NCBI GenBank assembly: GCA_018969405.1
Contig: JAGWYK010000024.1
Coordinates: 1 to 32,725, forward strand
Direction: 5' to 3'
DNA from: Acidobacteriota bacterium
GTDB taxonomy: Bacteria > Actinomycetota > Acidimicrobiia > Acidimicrobiales > Acidimicrobilacustridaceae
Length of the DNA stretch: 32,725 bases
Shown: piece after piece, positions 8,150 to 16,943 of the stretch
Layout: each line of letters starts with the position of its first letter
How positions within the stretch are numbered: position 1 is the first letter of the stretch
Program-made: the position numbers and the translations under genes
The notes under the pieces: generated by a model
Seen by the model: only the letters and a program-made list of their open reading frames with translations
Told to the model about the DNA's origin: nothing
The model's database searches: none

Positions 8150-9091
8150 TCAGCGCAACAGCCGGCGAGCCTCGTCGACATCGATGGCCATCTGGGCGAT
8201 GAGGGCGTCGACGGAGTCGAACCTTCGTTCCTCGCGCAGACGGGCCACGAAGCGCACCCGCGCGGACTGGCCGTAGAGATCGCCCTCGAAGTCGATGAGA
8301 TGGGCCTCGAGCAACGAGGTGTCGGCGAACTCGTAGAAGGTCGGACGCCGACCCAGGGAGATGGCGGTGGGATGCCACTGCCCGTCGGGGGTCCGGTACC
8401 AGCCGGCGTAGATGCCATCCGCGGGCAGGCACACCGTGTCGGGCACGGCCACGTTCGCGGTGCGGAACCCGAGGTCGCGGGCCCGGGCGTCGCCATGGCC
8501 CACCACCCCACGCACCTCATGGGGGCGGCCGAGCATCTCGTTGGCCGCCACCAGATCGCCCTCGGTGAGGGCTCGGCGGATGCGGGTGGAGGAGACCGGC
8601 GCAGTGGCGGCGTCGTCGAGCCCGACCAGCCGATGACCGATCACCTCGAAGCCCAGCCTCTCCCCGAGGGTGCGGAGCAGTTCCACGTTCCCGGCCCGAC
8701 GATGGCCGAAGTGGAAGTCCTCACCGACGCAGACCAGACGGGCGCCGAGACGATCGCTGATCACCTCGGTGACGAACTCCTCGGCCGGTTCGGTGGCCCG
8801 TTCGGCGTCGAAGTGCACCACGTGGACGATGTCGACCCCGCAGTCCTCGAGCAGCTCGAGCTTCTGCTCGAGGTCGGTGAGAAGCAGCGGAGCCGACTCG
8901 GGTCGCACCACCGAGGCCGGATGGCGATCGAAGGTGACCACCGCGGTCTGCAGCCCGCGCTCGACCGCGACGGCGCGGATGGCGGCGATGACGGTGCGGT
9001 GACCACGATGCACGCCGTCGAAGGCGCCGATGGTGACCGCAGTGCCCGCCGGGGGCCGGGCGAACGACGCATCGTCGTGGAGGACCTTCAT
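8150..9091 (-). CDS. ribF: Bifunctional riboflavin kinase / FAD synthetase
   Basis: The 313-residue enzyme phosphorylates riboflavin to FMN and adenylates FMN to FAD. The N-terminal FAD synthetase domain (about 1-180) has the nucleotidyltransferase GAFDGVHRGH at 22-31 and SSTRIRRAL near its end. The C-terminal kinase domain (about 185-310) has the GHGDARARDLGFRTANV and DGIYAGW motifs. Length is normal. The ATG at 9091 follows the truB stop by 14 bases. No Shine-Dalgarno is visible; a TAGCGT box that includes the truB stop lies 11 bases before the ATG. It ends the rimP-to-ribF series and converges on the sulfotransferase gene. Confidence 0.97.
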   Translation of the reverse strand: MKVLHDDASFARPPAGTAVTIGAFDGVHRGHRTVIAAIRAVAVERGLQTAVVTFDRHPASVVRPESAPLLLTDLEQKLELLEDCGVDIVHVVHFDAERATEPAEEFVTEVISDRLGARLVCVGEDFHFGHRRAGNVELLRTLGERLGFEVIGHRLVGLDDAATAPVSSTRIRRALTEGDLVAANEMLGRPHEVRGVVGHGDARARDLGFRTANVAVPDTVCLPADGIYAGWYRTPDGQWHPTAISLGRRPTFYEFADTSLLEAHLIDFEGDLYGQSARVRFVARLREERRFDSVDALIAQMAIDVDEARRLLR

Positions 9092-9102
9092 AGCGAGGGC
9101 GA

Positions 9103-9108
9103 ACGCTA
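9103..9108 (-). promoter_or_regulatory. Possible -10 box upstream of ribF
   Basis: TAGCGT, sharing its TAG with the truB stop codon, lies 11 bases before the ribF ATG. The spacing is wider than for the other leaderless candidates and would leave a leader of only a few bases. Confidence 0.25.
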
Positions 9109-10041
9109 GCGCCGGTCGGGGTCGGGCGACGATGTCGGACCCGGGGCCGCGCCGGAGGTCGGGGCGATGACGACATCGGGCTTCACAGTGCCGCCGCGAT
9201 GGTCGAGGTACACCGCGAGCAGCGCGCCGTCCTCGGCGAGCAGCGCCCAGGGTCCGGGGCCGGCGAAGCGTCCATCGCGCTGCAGCACACGACCATGTCC
9301 GATCTCGGCTCGTTCGGTCTCGGTGACCCGTACCGCCGGGAGGTCGCGCATGGCCACCGCGGGGGCGAGGATGCTCGCCGGGGTGACCGAGGCCAACGGG
9401 AGGGCGTCGTCGAGACCGAAGGAACCGATGGCGGTGCGACGGAGCTCGCGCAGATGCGCTCCTCCACCCAGTGCCGAACCGAGATCAGCCGCCAGCGTGC
9501 GCACATAGGTGCCGGAGGAGCAGTCGACCTCAGCCCGCACCACGAGCGGATCGGCGGTGGGGGCGATCACGAAGCGGTGCACGGTGACGGGACGGGGCTG
9601 ACGCTCCACCTCGATGCCCTCCCGGGCGAGCTCGTGCAGGCGACGACCGTCGACCTTGACCGCCGAGACCATCGGAGGTACCTGCATGATCTCGCCGGTG
9701 AGGGCGGCCGCCGCCGCCTCGATCCGATCGATGGTGATCGACGACATGTCGTGGGTGGCGATCACCTCGCCCGAGACGTCCAGGGTGGAGGTCTCGGTGC
9801 CGAGCACGATCTCGCAGGTGTAGGTCTTGGGCAGGGCGGTGAGGAACTTCAGCAGACGGGTGACGCGACCGACCCCGAGCAGCAGCACCCCGGTGGCATC
9901 GGGGTCGAGGGTGCCGGAGTGGCCCACCCGACGGGTGCCGAGCAGCCCCCGGGCCTTGGCCACGACGTCATGGGAGGTCCATCCGGCCTCCTTGTCGACG
10001 ACGACCAGTCCATCGGGGCCGTTCGCTCCTCGTCTGCTCAC
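9106..10041 (-). CDS. truB: tRNA pseudouridine-55 synthase
   Basis: The 311-residue enzyme converts uridine 55 in the T-loop of elongator tRNAs to pseudouridine. The catalytic Asp is residue 46 within GHSGTLDPDATG; KTYTCEIVLG, the MVSAVKVDGRRLHELAR stretch and SSGTYVRTLAADLG are the other TruB family motifs. A C-terminal PUA-like part follows from about residue 225, and the last 20 residues are Pro/Ser-rich. The start is a GTG at 10041 that overlaps the rbfA stop as GTGA, so translation is probably coupled. In many bacteria a DHH-family nanoRNase gene sits between rbfA and truB; here there is none. Confidence 0.97.
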   Translation of the reverse strand: MSRRGANGPDGLVVVDKEAGWTSHDVVAKARGLLGTRRVGHSGTLDPDATGVLLLGVGRVTRLLKFLTALPKTYTCEIVLGTETSTLDVSGEVIATHDMSSITIDRIEAAAAALTGEIMQVPPMVSAVKVDGRRLHELAREGIEVERQPRPVTVHRFVIAPTADPLVVRAEVDCSSGTYVRTLAADLGSALGGGAHLRELRRTAIGSFGLDDALPLASVTPASILAPAVAMRDLPAVRVTETERAEIGHGRVLQRDGRFAGPGPWALLAEDGALLAVYLDHRGGTVKPDVVIAPTSGAAPGPTSSPDPDRR

Positions 10042-10424
10042 GATCCTTCGTCGCTCGGCGGCGGGAGTTCGGCCAGCAGGGAGTCGATGCGGGCGCCGGC
10101 CCGGATGGCCGGATCGGGTTCGAAGCTGAGCTCGGGGGTGTGCTTCATGCGGGCCTGTCGACCGATGGCTCCCTGCAGCCGCCAGCGGAGCTCACCGAGC
10201 GCCTCGAGGATCTCGGCGTCGCCCTCCTCGCCCTCGAGCGAGTCGTAGAACACCACGGCATGACGCAGATCGCCCTCGATCGAGACCGAGGTGATGGTGA
10301 GCAGCTGCAGACGATCGTCATCGAGATGCTCGAGCTCGTCGGCGAGGATCTCACGCAGCAGCTCGTTGATGCGGGCCGTGCGGGGATACTGGCGAGGCGA
10401 TCCGTGGTTGCGTTGTCGGGCCAT
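10038..10424 (-). CDS. rbfA: 30S ribosome-binding factor A
   Basis: RbfA binds the 30S subunit during late maturation of the 16S rRNA 5' end and is needed for growth in the cold. The 128-residue product has the KH-like fold pattern RINELLREILADEL...LLTITSVSIEGDLRHAVVFYD, and the C-terminal RIDSLLAEL helix. The ATG at 10424 is chosen because GGAGG lies about seven bases upstream; the open frame to 10574 adds a stretch that overlaps the end of infB. Its stop overlaps the truB GTG. The Ser/Pro/Glu end (PPPSDEGS) is a short disordered tail. Confidence 0.95.
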   Translation of the reverse strand: MARQRNHGSPRQYPRTARINELLREILADELEHLDDDRLQLLTITSVSIEGDLRHAVVFYDSLEGEEGDAEILEALGELRWRLQGAIGRQARMKHTPELSFEPDPAIRAGARIDSLLAELPPPSDEGS

Positions 10425-10486
10425 GGTGGACCTCCGATCGGGGACCCGGCGCCGGGCGGTCGATGGCAGCCTGCCACCGGATCCGC

Positions 10487-13285
10487 TCAGACGCGCGGGA
10501 TCTCGCGATCCTCGTAGGTCTCGATGATGTCGCCGGCCTTGAGGTCCTGGAAATCGGTGAGGCCGATGCCGCACTCGAACCCGGAGGCGACCTCCCTGAC
10601 GTCGTCCTTGAACCGGCGCAGCGAGGAGATGGCGCCCTTCCAGATGACGGTGCCCTCGCGCAGGAACCGGACCTTGGAGCCGCGAGTGATCTGACCGTTC
10701 TGCACCATGCAGCCGGCGATGGCACCGACCTTGGGGACCCGGAAGATCTCGCGCACCTCGGCCTCGCCGGTGACGACCTCCTCGAACTCGGGGGCCAGCA
10801 GACCGAGCATGGCGTTCTCGATGTCCTCGATCACCTGGTAGATGATCTCGTAGGTGCGGATCTCGACCCGCTCGGTGTCGGCGAGTTCGCGGGCCTGGCG
10901 GTCGGGACGCACGTTGAAGCCGATGATGGTGGCGTTCGAGGTGGCGGCCAGCTGCACATCGTTCTGGGTGATGCCACCCACGGCGCGATGCACGAACGCC
11001 AGCTTGACCTCCGGGCGCTCGAGCTTCTTGAGGCTCTCGGTGAGTGCCTCGAGCGAACCGGTGACATCAGCCTTGACGATGAGGTTGAGGGTGGCGGCCT
11101 CACCCGCCTGGATCTGCTGGAAGATGTCCTCGAGCTTGGCGCCACCGCTCATGGCGTGGGCCTCGCGTCCGATCGAGGCGACCCGCAACCAGTGCTCGCG
11201 GGTGGACGCCACCTTGGAGGCGGTCTTCTCGTCGGGGGCGACCACGAAACGATCGCCGGAGGTGGCCACATCGGACAGACCGAGGACCTGCACCGGCATG
11301 GAGGGACCGGCCTCCTTGATCTGGTTGCCCTTGTCGTCGATGAGGGCGCGCACGCGACCCCAGGCGGCACCGGCCACCAGCGGATCGCCGATCCGGAGCG
11401 TGCCGTGCTGCACCAGCACGGTGGCCACCGGACCACGGCCGATGTCGAGATTCGACTCGAGCACGACACCGCGGGCCCGACCGTCCTGGGTGGCCCGGAG
11501 GTCCTCCAGCTCGGCGATGACCAGCACGTTGTCGAGCAGGTCATCGATGCCGATGTTCTGCAGAGCGGAGACCTCGACCATGACGGTGTCGCCGCCCCAG
11601 GCCTCGGGGATGAGACCGTGCTCGGAGAGCTGCTGCATCACGCGGTTGGGATCGGCGTTCTCCCGGTCGATCTTGTTGACGGCCACGATGATCGGGACCT
11701 CGGCCGCCTTGGCGTGGTTGAGTGCCTCGATGGTCTGGGGCATGACGCCGTCGTCGGCGGCCACCACGAGGATGACGATGTCGGTGGCCTCGGCCCCGCG
11801 GGCGCGCATGGCGGTGAACGCCTCATGGCCGGGGGTGTCGAGGAAGGTCAGGACCTTGCCGTCCTTCTCGGCCTGATAGGCGCCGATGTGCTGGGTGATG
11901 CCACCGGCCTCGCCGGCGACCACGTTGGCGTTGCGGATCTGGTCGAGCAGCTTGGTCTTGCCGTGGTCGACGTGACCCATGACGGTGATGACCGGGGCGC
12001 GCAGCGGCCAGGCCTCATAGGTGTCGTCGTCGACCTCCTCGTCGAGCATGAGCAGCTTCTGGAGTTCGACCTCCTGCTCCTCACCGGGGTTGACCAGTCG
12101 GATCTCGGCGCCGATCTCGGCGGCGAAGAGCTCGATCATGTCGTCACTGAGCGACTGGGTCGCGGTGACCATCTCGCCCTGCTGCATCAGGAACCGGACG
12201 ACATCGGCTGCGGTGCGGTTGAGCTTGGGACCGAGTTCCTGCGGCGTGGTGGCCCGCTCGACCACGACGAGACCGGTGGGGACCGGCGCCTCGCGCGGGG
12301 TGTAACTGGGGGCATCGATGGGCTGCAGCTCGTCCTGGCTGCGACGACGACGACCCTTGCGACGCTGGGGTCGACGGGCACCGCCGGGACCACCACCGGG
12401 ACGACCACCGCCACCGGGACGACCACCGGGGCCACCACCGGGGCCGCCGGGACCGCCGGGACCACCACCGAAGCCGCCGCCCGGACGGCCGGGACCGCCG
12501 GGACCACCGGGACCACCACCGGGGCGGGGACCGCCGGGGCGCATGCCGGGGCCGCCGGGACGCATGCCCGGGCCACCGGGGCGACCGGTGGGGGGCACAT
12601 CGCGACGGATGCCGGGCGGGGGCGGGATGGGCTTGCCGGTGGCCGAGGTGGGCGGACGCATGCCGGGCGGGGGCGGGATGGGCTTGCCGGTGGCCGAGGT
12701 GGGCGGACGCACAGGAGCGTCCAGTCGGGCGGCAGGAGCCGCCGGGCGGGGCGGGGCCTCGGGGCCGGGACCGGCGGCGGGCGCGGCCGGCGGTGCATCG
12801 GGGGCGCGACGGGGAGCGATCGGCTCCTCGCGACGCACCGGCCCGGCACTGCCCGAGGAGGAGATGACGCGCTTCGGTGCGGCGGGGGGCGTCGGGGCCT
12901 CCGCGGCCGGAGCGACGGGCGCGCTCTGCGCCGGTGCGACCTCGGGCTCGGCGGCGGGGACCTCGGCGACGGGGACCTCGGTCGCCGGCGCCGGCACCGG
13001 AACCTCGGGCGCCGCCTCGGGTTCGGTCTCCGGAGCCTTGGCGGCGGCCTTCTTGGCGGCAGCCTTCTTGGTCGTCTTCTTCGGTGCCTCCGGTTCCTCC
13101 GGCTGCACCTCACGGATGAGTCCTTCGCGTTCGGCCTTGCGCCGGACGCGGTCGGCCTGCGCCTCGACCACACTCGAGGAGTGGGTCTTGACGCCGATCC
13201 CGAGCGCGACACACAGATCAAGGGTCTCTTTGTTGGTGAGCCCGAGTTCTCGTGCTAGCTCGTGGACACGGATGTTCGACGGCAA
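10487..13285 (-). CDS. infB: Translation initiation factor IF-2
   Basis: The 932-residue GTPase brings fMet-tRNA to the 30S subunit and promotes subunit joining. An IF2 N-terminal module (1-55, [16 protein letters not shown]) comes first. A long disordered region (about 60-330) is rich first in Ala, Glu and Pro, then in Gly, Pro and Arg. A second N-terminal module follows, then the G domain with GHVDHGKT at 437-444, [12 protein letters not shown] and the later [12 protein letters not shown]. Domains II to IV complete the protein. The start is a TTG at 13285, supported by AGAGG about six bases upstream and by the match of the following SNIRVHELA to the usual N-terminus. It lies 121 bases after nusA; the small ylxR gene often found there is absent. 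Confidence 0.97.
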   Translation of the reverse strand: MPSNIRVHELARELGLTNKETLDLCVALGIGVKTHSSSVVEAQADRVRRKAEREGLIREVQPEEPEAPKKTTKKAAAKKAAAKAPETEPEAAPEVPVPAPATEVPVAEVPAAEPEVAPAQSAPVAPAAEAPTPPAAPKRVISSSGSAGPVRREEPIAPRRAPDAPPAAPAAGPGPEAPPRPAAPAARLDAPVRPPTSATGKPIPPPPGMRPPTSATGKPIPPPPGIRRDVPPTGRPGGPGMRPGGPGMRPGGPRPGGGPGGPGGPGRPGGGFGGGPGGPGGPGGGPGGRPGGGGRPGGGPGGARRPQRRKGRRRRSQDELQPIDAPSYTPREAPVPTGLVVVERATTPQELGPKLNRTAADVVRFLMQQGEMVTATQSLSDDMIELFAAEIGAEIRLVNPGEEQEVELQKLLMLDEEVDDDTYEAWPLRAPVITVMGHVDHGKTKLLDQIRNANVVAGEAGGITQHIGAYQAEKDGKVLTFLDTPGHEAFTAMRARGAEATDIVILVVAADDGVMPQTIEALNHAKAAEVPIIVAVNKIDRENADPNRVMQQLSEHGLIPEAWGGDTVMVEVSALQNIGIDDLLDNVLVIAELEDLRATQDGRARGVVLESNLDIGRGPVATVLVQHGTLRIGDPLVAGAAWGRVRALIDDKGNQIKEAGPSMPVQVLGLSDVATSGDRFVVAPDEKTASKVASTREHWLRVASIGREAHAMSGGAKLEDIFQQIQAGEAATLNLIVKADVTGSLEALTESLKKLERPEVKLAFVHRAVGGITQNDVQLAATSNATIIGFNVRPDRQARELADTERVEIRTYEIIYQVIEDIENAMLGLLAPEFEEVVTGEAEVREIFRVPKVGAIAGCMVQNGQITRGSKVRFLREGTVIWKGAISSLRRFKDDVREVASGFECGIGLTDFQDLKAGDIIETYEDREIPRV
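12375..12600 (-). repeat. Gly/Pro/Arg low-complexity region inside infB
   Basis: Short imperfect repeats built on GGNCCNGGN triplets encode stretches such as [15 protein letters not shown] in the IF2 linker. It is coding sequence in frame with infB. It could slip during replication, so its length may differ between strains. Confidence 0.7.
12609..12710 (-). repeat. Perfect 51-bp tandem duplication inside infB
   Basis: Bases 12609-12659 and 12660-12710 are identical. Each copy encodes 17 residues containing [16 protein letters not shown] in the IF2 linker, so the protein carries two exact copies. Identity at synonymous sites points to a recent duplication, or to ongoing slippage or gene conversion. 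Confidence 0.9.
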
Positions 13286-13406
13286 CTGCTACCTCTGTCC
13301 TGTCGACACCACCTCGGCCCGCGGGCTCCGGCGATGTGCTCCCGGCGGTCCGGGATGCGGTTGATAATCCTCGCACGGCCGACGGCCGCGCACGAACGAG
13401 TGACGC

Positions 13407-14645
13407 CTACGCCTCGTCGGCGGGCGGCTCGGGGGTCGATTCGGGGGCGCTCTCCACGGTATCGGCCGCGGCGCCCTCGGACACGGCCTCCTCGGCGGGG
13501 GCACCATCGACGGACTCGGCCTCACCGGCCTCCTCCGCCGCCTGCACGTAGGCCTCGGCCGACATGGCCTCGCCACCCTCGGCGGGCTGCCAGACCTGTT
13601 CGCCGGTCTCGGGGTCGACGACCCACTCGCCCTCGGCCCAGTCCTGGTTGGCGTAGGCCTCCTCCTCGGCGAGCTGGGTCTCACTCTTGATGTCGACCCG
13701 CCAGCCTGTGAGCCGGGCGGCCAGACGAGCGTTCTGCCCCTCCTTGCCGATGGCCAACGAGAGTTGGTAGTCGGGCACGATGACCTCGGCGGTGCCGGTG
13801 TCCTCGTGGATGCGCACCTCTTTGACCTTGGCCGGCGACAGCGCCTTCATGACGAAGTCGGCCGGTTCGTCGGAGAACGGCACGATGTCGATCTTCTCGC
13901 CCCGCAGCTCGTTGACGACCATGCGCACGCGGGCGCCTCGGGCACCCACACAGGCGCCGACGGGATCCACATTGGTGTCGTTGGACTGCACGGCGATCTT
14001 CGTGCGCGCCCCGGGTTCACGGGCACAGGCCTTGATCTCGACGATGCCGTCGGCGATCTCGGGGACCTCGAGCTCGAAGAGCCGCTTGATGAGGCCGGGG
14101 TGGGTGCGACTGGTGACGATCTGGGGACCCTTGGCGGTCTTGCGCACCTCGACGATGTAGGCCTTGACGCGGGCTCCCGGTTCGGGCCGCTCGTAGGGGA
14201 CCTGCTCGGCCTGGGGCATGAGCGCCTCGACCCGACCGAGGTCGAGCAGCGTGTAGCGGGCGTCGGTCTGCTGGATGATGCCGGTGACGATGTCGCCCTC
14301 GCGGCCGGCGTACTCCTCGTACTTCATCTCCCGCTCGGCCTCGCGGATGCGCTGGTTCATGACCTGCTTCATGGTCTGGGCGGCGACACGACCCCAGACC
14401 TCGGGCGGCGGGGTGACATCGAACTCCTCGCCCATGGGGATGCCGTCGTCGTCGAGGGCCTGGGCCATGACGCGGACGTCACCGGTGTCGGGATCGATGA
14501 TGACCCAGGCGTACTCCTGCGAGTTCGGCAGCCGCTTGTAGGCGGACTCGAACGCATCGGCGAGCGCACCGAAGAGCGTGTCGAGGGAGATGCCCTTGTC
14601 GACGGCGAGCGCCTGCAGGGCCTCGATGAGGTCGGGGGTGTTCAT
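13407..14645 (-). CDS. nusA: Transcription termination/antitermination factor NusA
   Basis: NusA binds RNA polymerase, stabilises pauses and modulates intrinsic and Rho-dependent termination and rRNA antitermination. The 412-residue product has an N-terminal RNA-polymerase-binding domain (1-110), an S1 domain (about 115-185, [21 protein letters not shown]) and two KH domains (about 200-330, with [16 protein letters not shown] and [15 protein letters not shown]). The last 85 residues form an acidic tail with a [13 protein letters not shown] stretch, longer than the usual actinobacterial end. The ATG at 14645 overlaps the rimP stop as TGATG; a GTG one codon earlier is also possible. AGAAGG lies about ten bases upstream. 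Confidence 0.97.
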   Translation of the reverse strand: MNTPDLIEALQALAVDKGISLDTLFGALADAFESAYKRLPNSQEYAWVIIDPDTGDVRVMAQALDDDGIPMGEEFDVTPPPEVWGRVAAQTMKQVMNQRIREAEREMKYEEYAGREGDIVTGIIQQTDARYTLLDLGRVEALMPQAEQVPYERPEPGARVKAYIVEVRKTAKGPQIVTSRTHPGLIKRLFELEVPEIADGIVEIKACAREPGARTKIAVQSNDTNVDPVGACVGARGARVRMVVNELRGEKIDIVPFSDEPADFVMKALSPAKVKEVRIHEDTGTAEVIVPDYQLSLAIGKEGQNARLAARLTGWRVDIKSETQLAEEEAYANQDWAEGEWVVDPETGEQVWQPAEGGEAMSAEAYVQAAEEAGEAESVDGAPAEEAVSEGAAADTVESAPESTPEPPADEA

Positions 14646-15253
14646 CACGAGATGACCTTCTTCTCTGTGGGGGCGGCGCCGGCGGCGGCCGTGGATCCCG
14701 GGGTGGTGGTGCGCCCGGCGCGGGAGCCGGATGCGGGACTGGAGGACGTGGGACCAGCCGACTTGGGGCCGCCCGACTTGGGGCCCCCCGGCTTGGGGGC
14801 GGCGGCCCAGACGAACACGGTGCGGGCGCGCTCGATGTCGACGTAGTCGAAGGTGATCGACTCGCCGACGGGTTCGTCGAGGGCCACGGTGACACTGGTG
14901 TCGTCACAGGAGGAGACCACACCGCTGAACCGTCGGCCGCCCGGGAAGTCGGGGACGGTCTTGATGTTCACGATGCGGCCGAGGGCCCACTGCCAGTGAC
15001 GCGACGTGCGCAGCTGCCGTTCGAGACCGGGACTCGAGACCTCGAGGGTGTAGTGGCCGGCGATGGGATCGTGCTCGTCGAGCGCCCGCGACAGGGCCCG
15101 GGTGACGGTGGTGAGATCGTCGACGTCCACGCCGCCGGGACGATCGAGGGTGACCCGCAGCACGGCACCGGCCTGTTCGAGGTCGAACAGTTCGAGATCG
15201 AGCCCGGTGACGATGGGCTCGACGAGGGCACGCACTCGTTCGGGGACGGACAT
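14645..15253 (-). CDS. rimP: Ribosome maturation factor RimP
   Basis: RimP helps assemble the 30S subunit, acting near S19 and the 3' domain. The 202-residue product has the N-terminal alpha/beta domain (about 1-75, VEPIVTGLDLELFDLEQ and VDVDDLTTVTRALSRALDE), the conserved YTLEVSSPGLERQLRT stretch and a C-terminal SH3-like barrel to about residue 152. It then has an extra tail of about 50 residues rich in Gly, Pro, Ser, Lys and Ala, while the family usually ends near 150-160. The ATG at 15253 is chosen because GAGGAGG lies about five bases upstream; the open frame extends to 15415 without support. It leads the rimP-nusA-infB-rbfA-truB-ribF series and is preceded by a structured 219-base gap. 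Confidence 0.95.
   Translation of the reverse strand: MSVPERVRALVEPIVTGLDLELFDLEQAGAVLRVTLDRPGGVDVDDLTTVTRALSRALDEHDPIAGHYTLEVSSPGLERQLRTSRHWQWALGRIVNIKTVPDFPGGRRFSGVVSSCDDTSVTVALDEPVGESITFDYVDIERARTVFVWAAAPKPGGPKSGGPKSAGPTSSSPASGSRAGRTTTPGSTAAAGAAPTEKKVIS
14760..14804 (-). repeat. Three 15-bp repeats in the rimP tail
   Basis: Units at 14760-14774, 14775-14789 and 14790-14804 differ at only a few bases each. They encode repeats of the form GGPKS/GGPKP, giving PKPGGPKSGGPKSAGP in the RimP C-terminal extension. Confidence 0.75.
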
Positions 15254-15348
15254 GGGGCCTCCTCTCGGGCTCGGCTGCTGTGCGGTGGTCAAGGGACGGT
15301 GTTCGCTCGGCCGCCGCTGGGCGGTCAGGGCCCCGGAACAGAAGAAGA

Positions 15349-15366
15349 CGTGGGCCGGGGCCCACG
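15349..15366 (-). terminator. Terminator or attenuator hairpin upstream of rimP
   Basis: CGTGGGC and GCCCACG form a perfect stem of at least seven pairs around a four-base loop, and the minus strand continues TCTTCTTCTGTT. This is the best intrinsic-terminator shape in the window. It lies about 107 bases after the proS stop and about 95 bases before rimP. It could end the rpsB-to-proS transcript, or, if transcription starts at the TACACT box at 15402-15407, act as an attenuator for the rimP-nusA operon. Confidence 0.6.
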
Positions 15367-15391
15367 CCTTCGCCGGAACTGCGAACGATTG

Positions 15392-15420
15392 CGAGGTTGG
15401 AAGTGTACCCGACAACCTCG
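15392..15420 (-). promoter_or_regulatory. Inverted repeat around a -10 box upstream of rimP
   Basis: CGAGGTTG at 15392-15399 and CAACCTCG at 15413-15420 are perfect inverted copies 13 bases apart. Between them the minus strand reads GTACACT, a TANNNT -10 box (TACACT at 15402-15407). This could be an operator overlapping the promoter of the rimP-nusA-infB operon, or a hairpin in read-through RNA. No standard -35 is visible. Confidence 0.5.
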
Positions 15421-15472
15421 GGAACGCCCATTTCCCCTGCTCAGAGGCCTCTGTGGCCGCTGGACCGGCCCC

Positions 15473-16885
15473 TCAGTAGGCCCGGGCCACGATGGCGACG
15501 GCACCGGGGGTGTCATCAGCGGGGGGCAGGGAGCCATCGGGCATCACCAGGCAGCGCACGGTGATGGCCTGGGCGGCGAGGGCGGCCTCGCCCTCGACCC
15601 CGACCGCGCGCCACGGGATGCGGGCCCAGCCGGTGGCGGCGGCTTCGACCGCCTCCTCGATGGTGGTGACCTCGGCGGTGCGCTCCTCCCGCCGAGCCGT
15701 GGCCTGCGCCAGCAGTGCCGTCTGGGCGGCGTCGAGGGCGGCGTGGAGACGGATGGCGATGCCGTCGAGGGGCACCGCATCCTTGGTGCCGGCGATCCGG
15801 TCGATCATGGTGACCGCACCCTCGGCGAGGTCGCGTGGTCCCAGTTCGAGACGCACCGGCACCCCCTTGAGCTCCCAGTCGGTGGCGCGACGACCGGCGG
15901 AGGTCTCGGTGCGCAGATCGGACTCCACACGGATCCCGGCGGCGAGCAGTTCGTCGACCAGCGATCGACAGCGGTCGATGACGGCATCGTCCTCGCGCAC
16001 CGCCATCACCACGACCTGCACCGGCGCCAGTCGTGGCGGGATGCGCAGGCCGGCATCGTCGCCATGACACATGATGAGCCCGCCGACCATGCGGGTGGAC
16101 ACGCCCCAGGAGGTCGTCCACGCCAGTTCCTGCTGACCCTCGGCGCTCTGGAAGGCGATGTCGAAGGCGCGGGCGAAGTTCTGTCCGAGCTCGTGACTGG
16201 TGCCCATCTGCAGCGCCTTGCCGTCACCCATCATGGCCTCGCAGGTCATGGTGTTGGTGGCGCCGGCGAAGCGTTCCTTGGCGGTCTTGCGGCCGACCAC
16301 CACCGGCATGGCGAGCACATCACGCATGAACGACTCGTAGACCTCATGCAGGATGCGCACGGCGTAGGCCCGCCCATCGGCCTCGCTCACATGGGCGGTG
16401 TGCCCCTCCTGCCACAGGAACTCGCTGGTGCGGAGGAACACACGGGGCCGCAGTTCCCAGCGCACGACATTGGCCCACTGGTTGAGCAGCAGCGGCAGAT
16501 CGCGGTAGCTCTGCACCCACTTGGCCATGAACTCGCCGATGACGGTCTCGGAGGTGGGACGCACCACCACCGGCTCCTCGAGCTCCTTGCCGCCGGCCAC
16601 GGTGACCACGGCCAGCTCGGGGCTGAAACCCTCCACATGCTCGGCCTCGCGGGTGAGGTAGCTCTCGGGGATGAACAGCGGGAAGTAGGCGTTCCGGGCG
16701 CCGGCGAGCTTGATGCGTCGATCCACCTCGGCCTGCATCTGCTCCCAGATCGAGTAGCCGTAGGGCCGGATCACCATCGTGCCGCGCACCGGACCGTTGT
16801 CAGCCAGTTCGGCCTTGGAGATGATGTCCTGGTACCAGCGGGGGAAATCCTCCGCCTGGGGGGTGAGCACGGGAGCCTTGGCCAT
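15473..16885 (-). CDS. proS: Prolyl-tRNA synthetase, short archaeal/eukaryotic-type form
   Basis: The enzyme charges tRNA-Pro with proline. At 470 residues it lacks the editing insertion of the standard 570-residue bacterial enzyme and matches the archaeal/eukaryal type. Class II motif 1 lies near PYGYSIWEQMQ, motif 2 reads FLRTSEFLWQEGHTAH, and motif 3 lies near the HGDDAGLRIPPRLAP stretch. An anticodon-binding domain and a C-terminal zinc-binding-like domain follow, ending in the typical terminal Tyr. The ATG at 16885 gives the usual MAKAP...DFPRWYQ beginning; a longer open frame to 17323 lies inside ispG and is rejected. No Shine-Dalgarno is visible, but TAGCAT lies eight bases before the ATG. 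The stop is 58 bases downstream-side of ispG in the same series. Confidence 0.96.
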   Translation of the reverse strand: MAKAPVLTPQAEDFPRWYQDIISKAELADNGPVRGTMVIRPYGYSIWEQMQAEVDRRIKLAGARNAYFPLFIPESYLTREAEHVEGFSPELAVVTVAGGKELEEPVVVRPTSETVIGEFMAKWVQSYRDLPLLLNQWANVVRWELRPRVFLRTSEFLWQEGHTAHVSEADGRAYAVRILHEVYESFMRDVLAMPVVVGRKTAKERFAGATNTMTCEAMMGDGKALQMGTSHELGQNFARAFDIAFQSAEGQQELAWTTSWGVSTRMVGGLIMCHGDDAGLRIPPRLAPVQVVVMAVREDDAVIDRCRSLVDELLAAGIRVESDLRTETSAGRRATDWELKGVPVRLELGPRDLAEGAVTMIDRIAGTKDAVPLDGIAIRLHAALDAAQTALLAQATARREERTAEVTTIEEAVEAAATGWARIPWRAVGVEGEAALAAQAITVRCLVMPDGSLPPADDTPGAVAIVARAY

Positions 16886-16893
16886 GGGCGCCG

Positions 16894-16899
16894 ATGCTA
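16894..16899 (-). promoter_or_regulatory. Candidate -10 box for leaderless proS
   Basis: TAGCAT followed by eight bases and the proS ATG, in the 58-base gap after ispG. No Shine-Dalgarno or clear -35 was seen. Confidence 0.4.
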
Positions 16900-16943
16900 G
16901 GTCACCGCATCGCAGGCTCCGGATGGGTGGGTGGCGGTGCCGA

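Noticed and set aside
10463-13258. A plus-strand open frame of 931 codons opposite infB
   Set aside because: It mirrors the infB codons, is made of Gly/Asp/Thr/Leu low-complexity stretches and has no recognisable domain. Long antisense frames are expected in GC-rich DNA.
13286-13406. Possible ylxR-like gene between nusA and infB
   Set aside because: The gap is only 121 bases and no CxxC or RMCVGCR-like motif is seen in any frame.
15254-15472. Possible tRNA gene upstream of rimP
   Set aside because: No T-arm GTTCRANNC, no acceptor pairing and no CCA-type end were found; the inverted repeats present do not form a cloverleaf.
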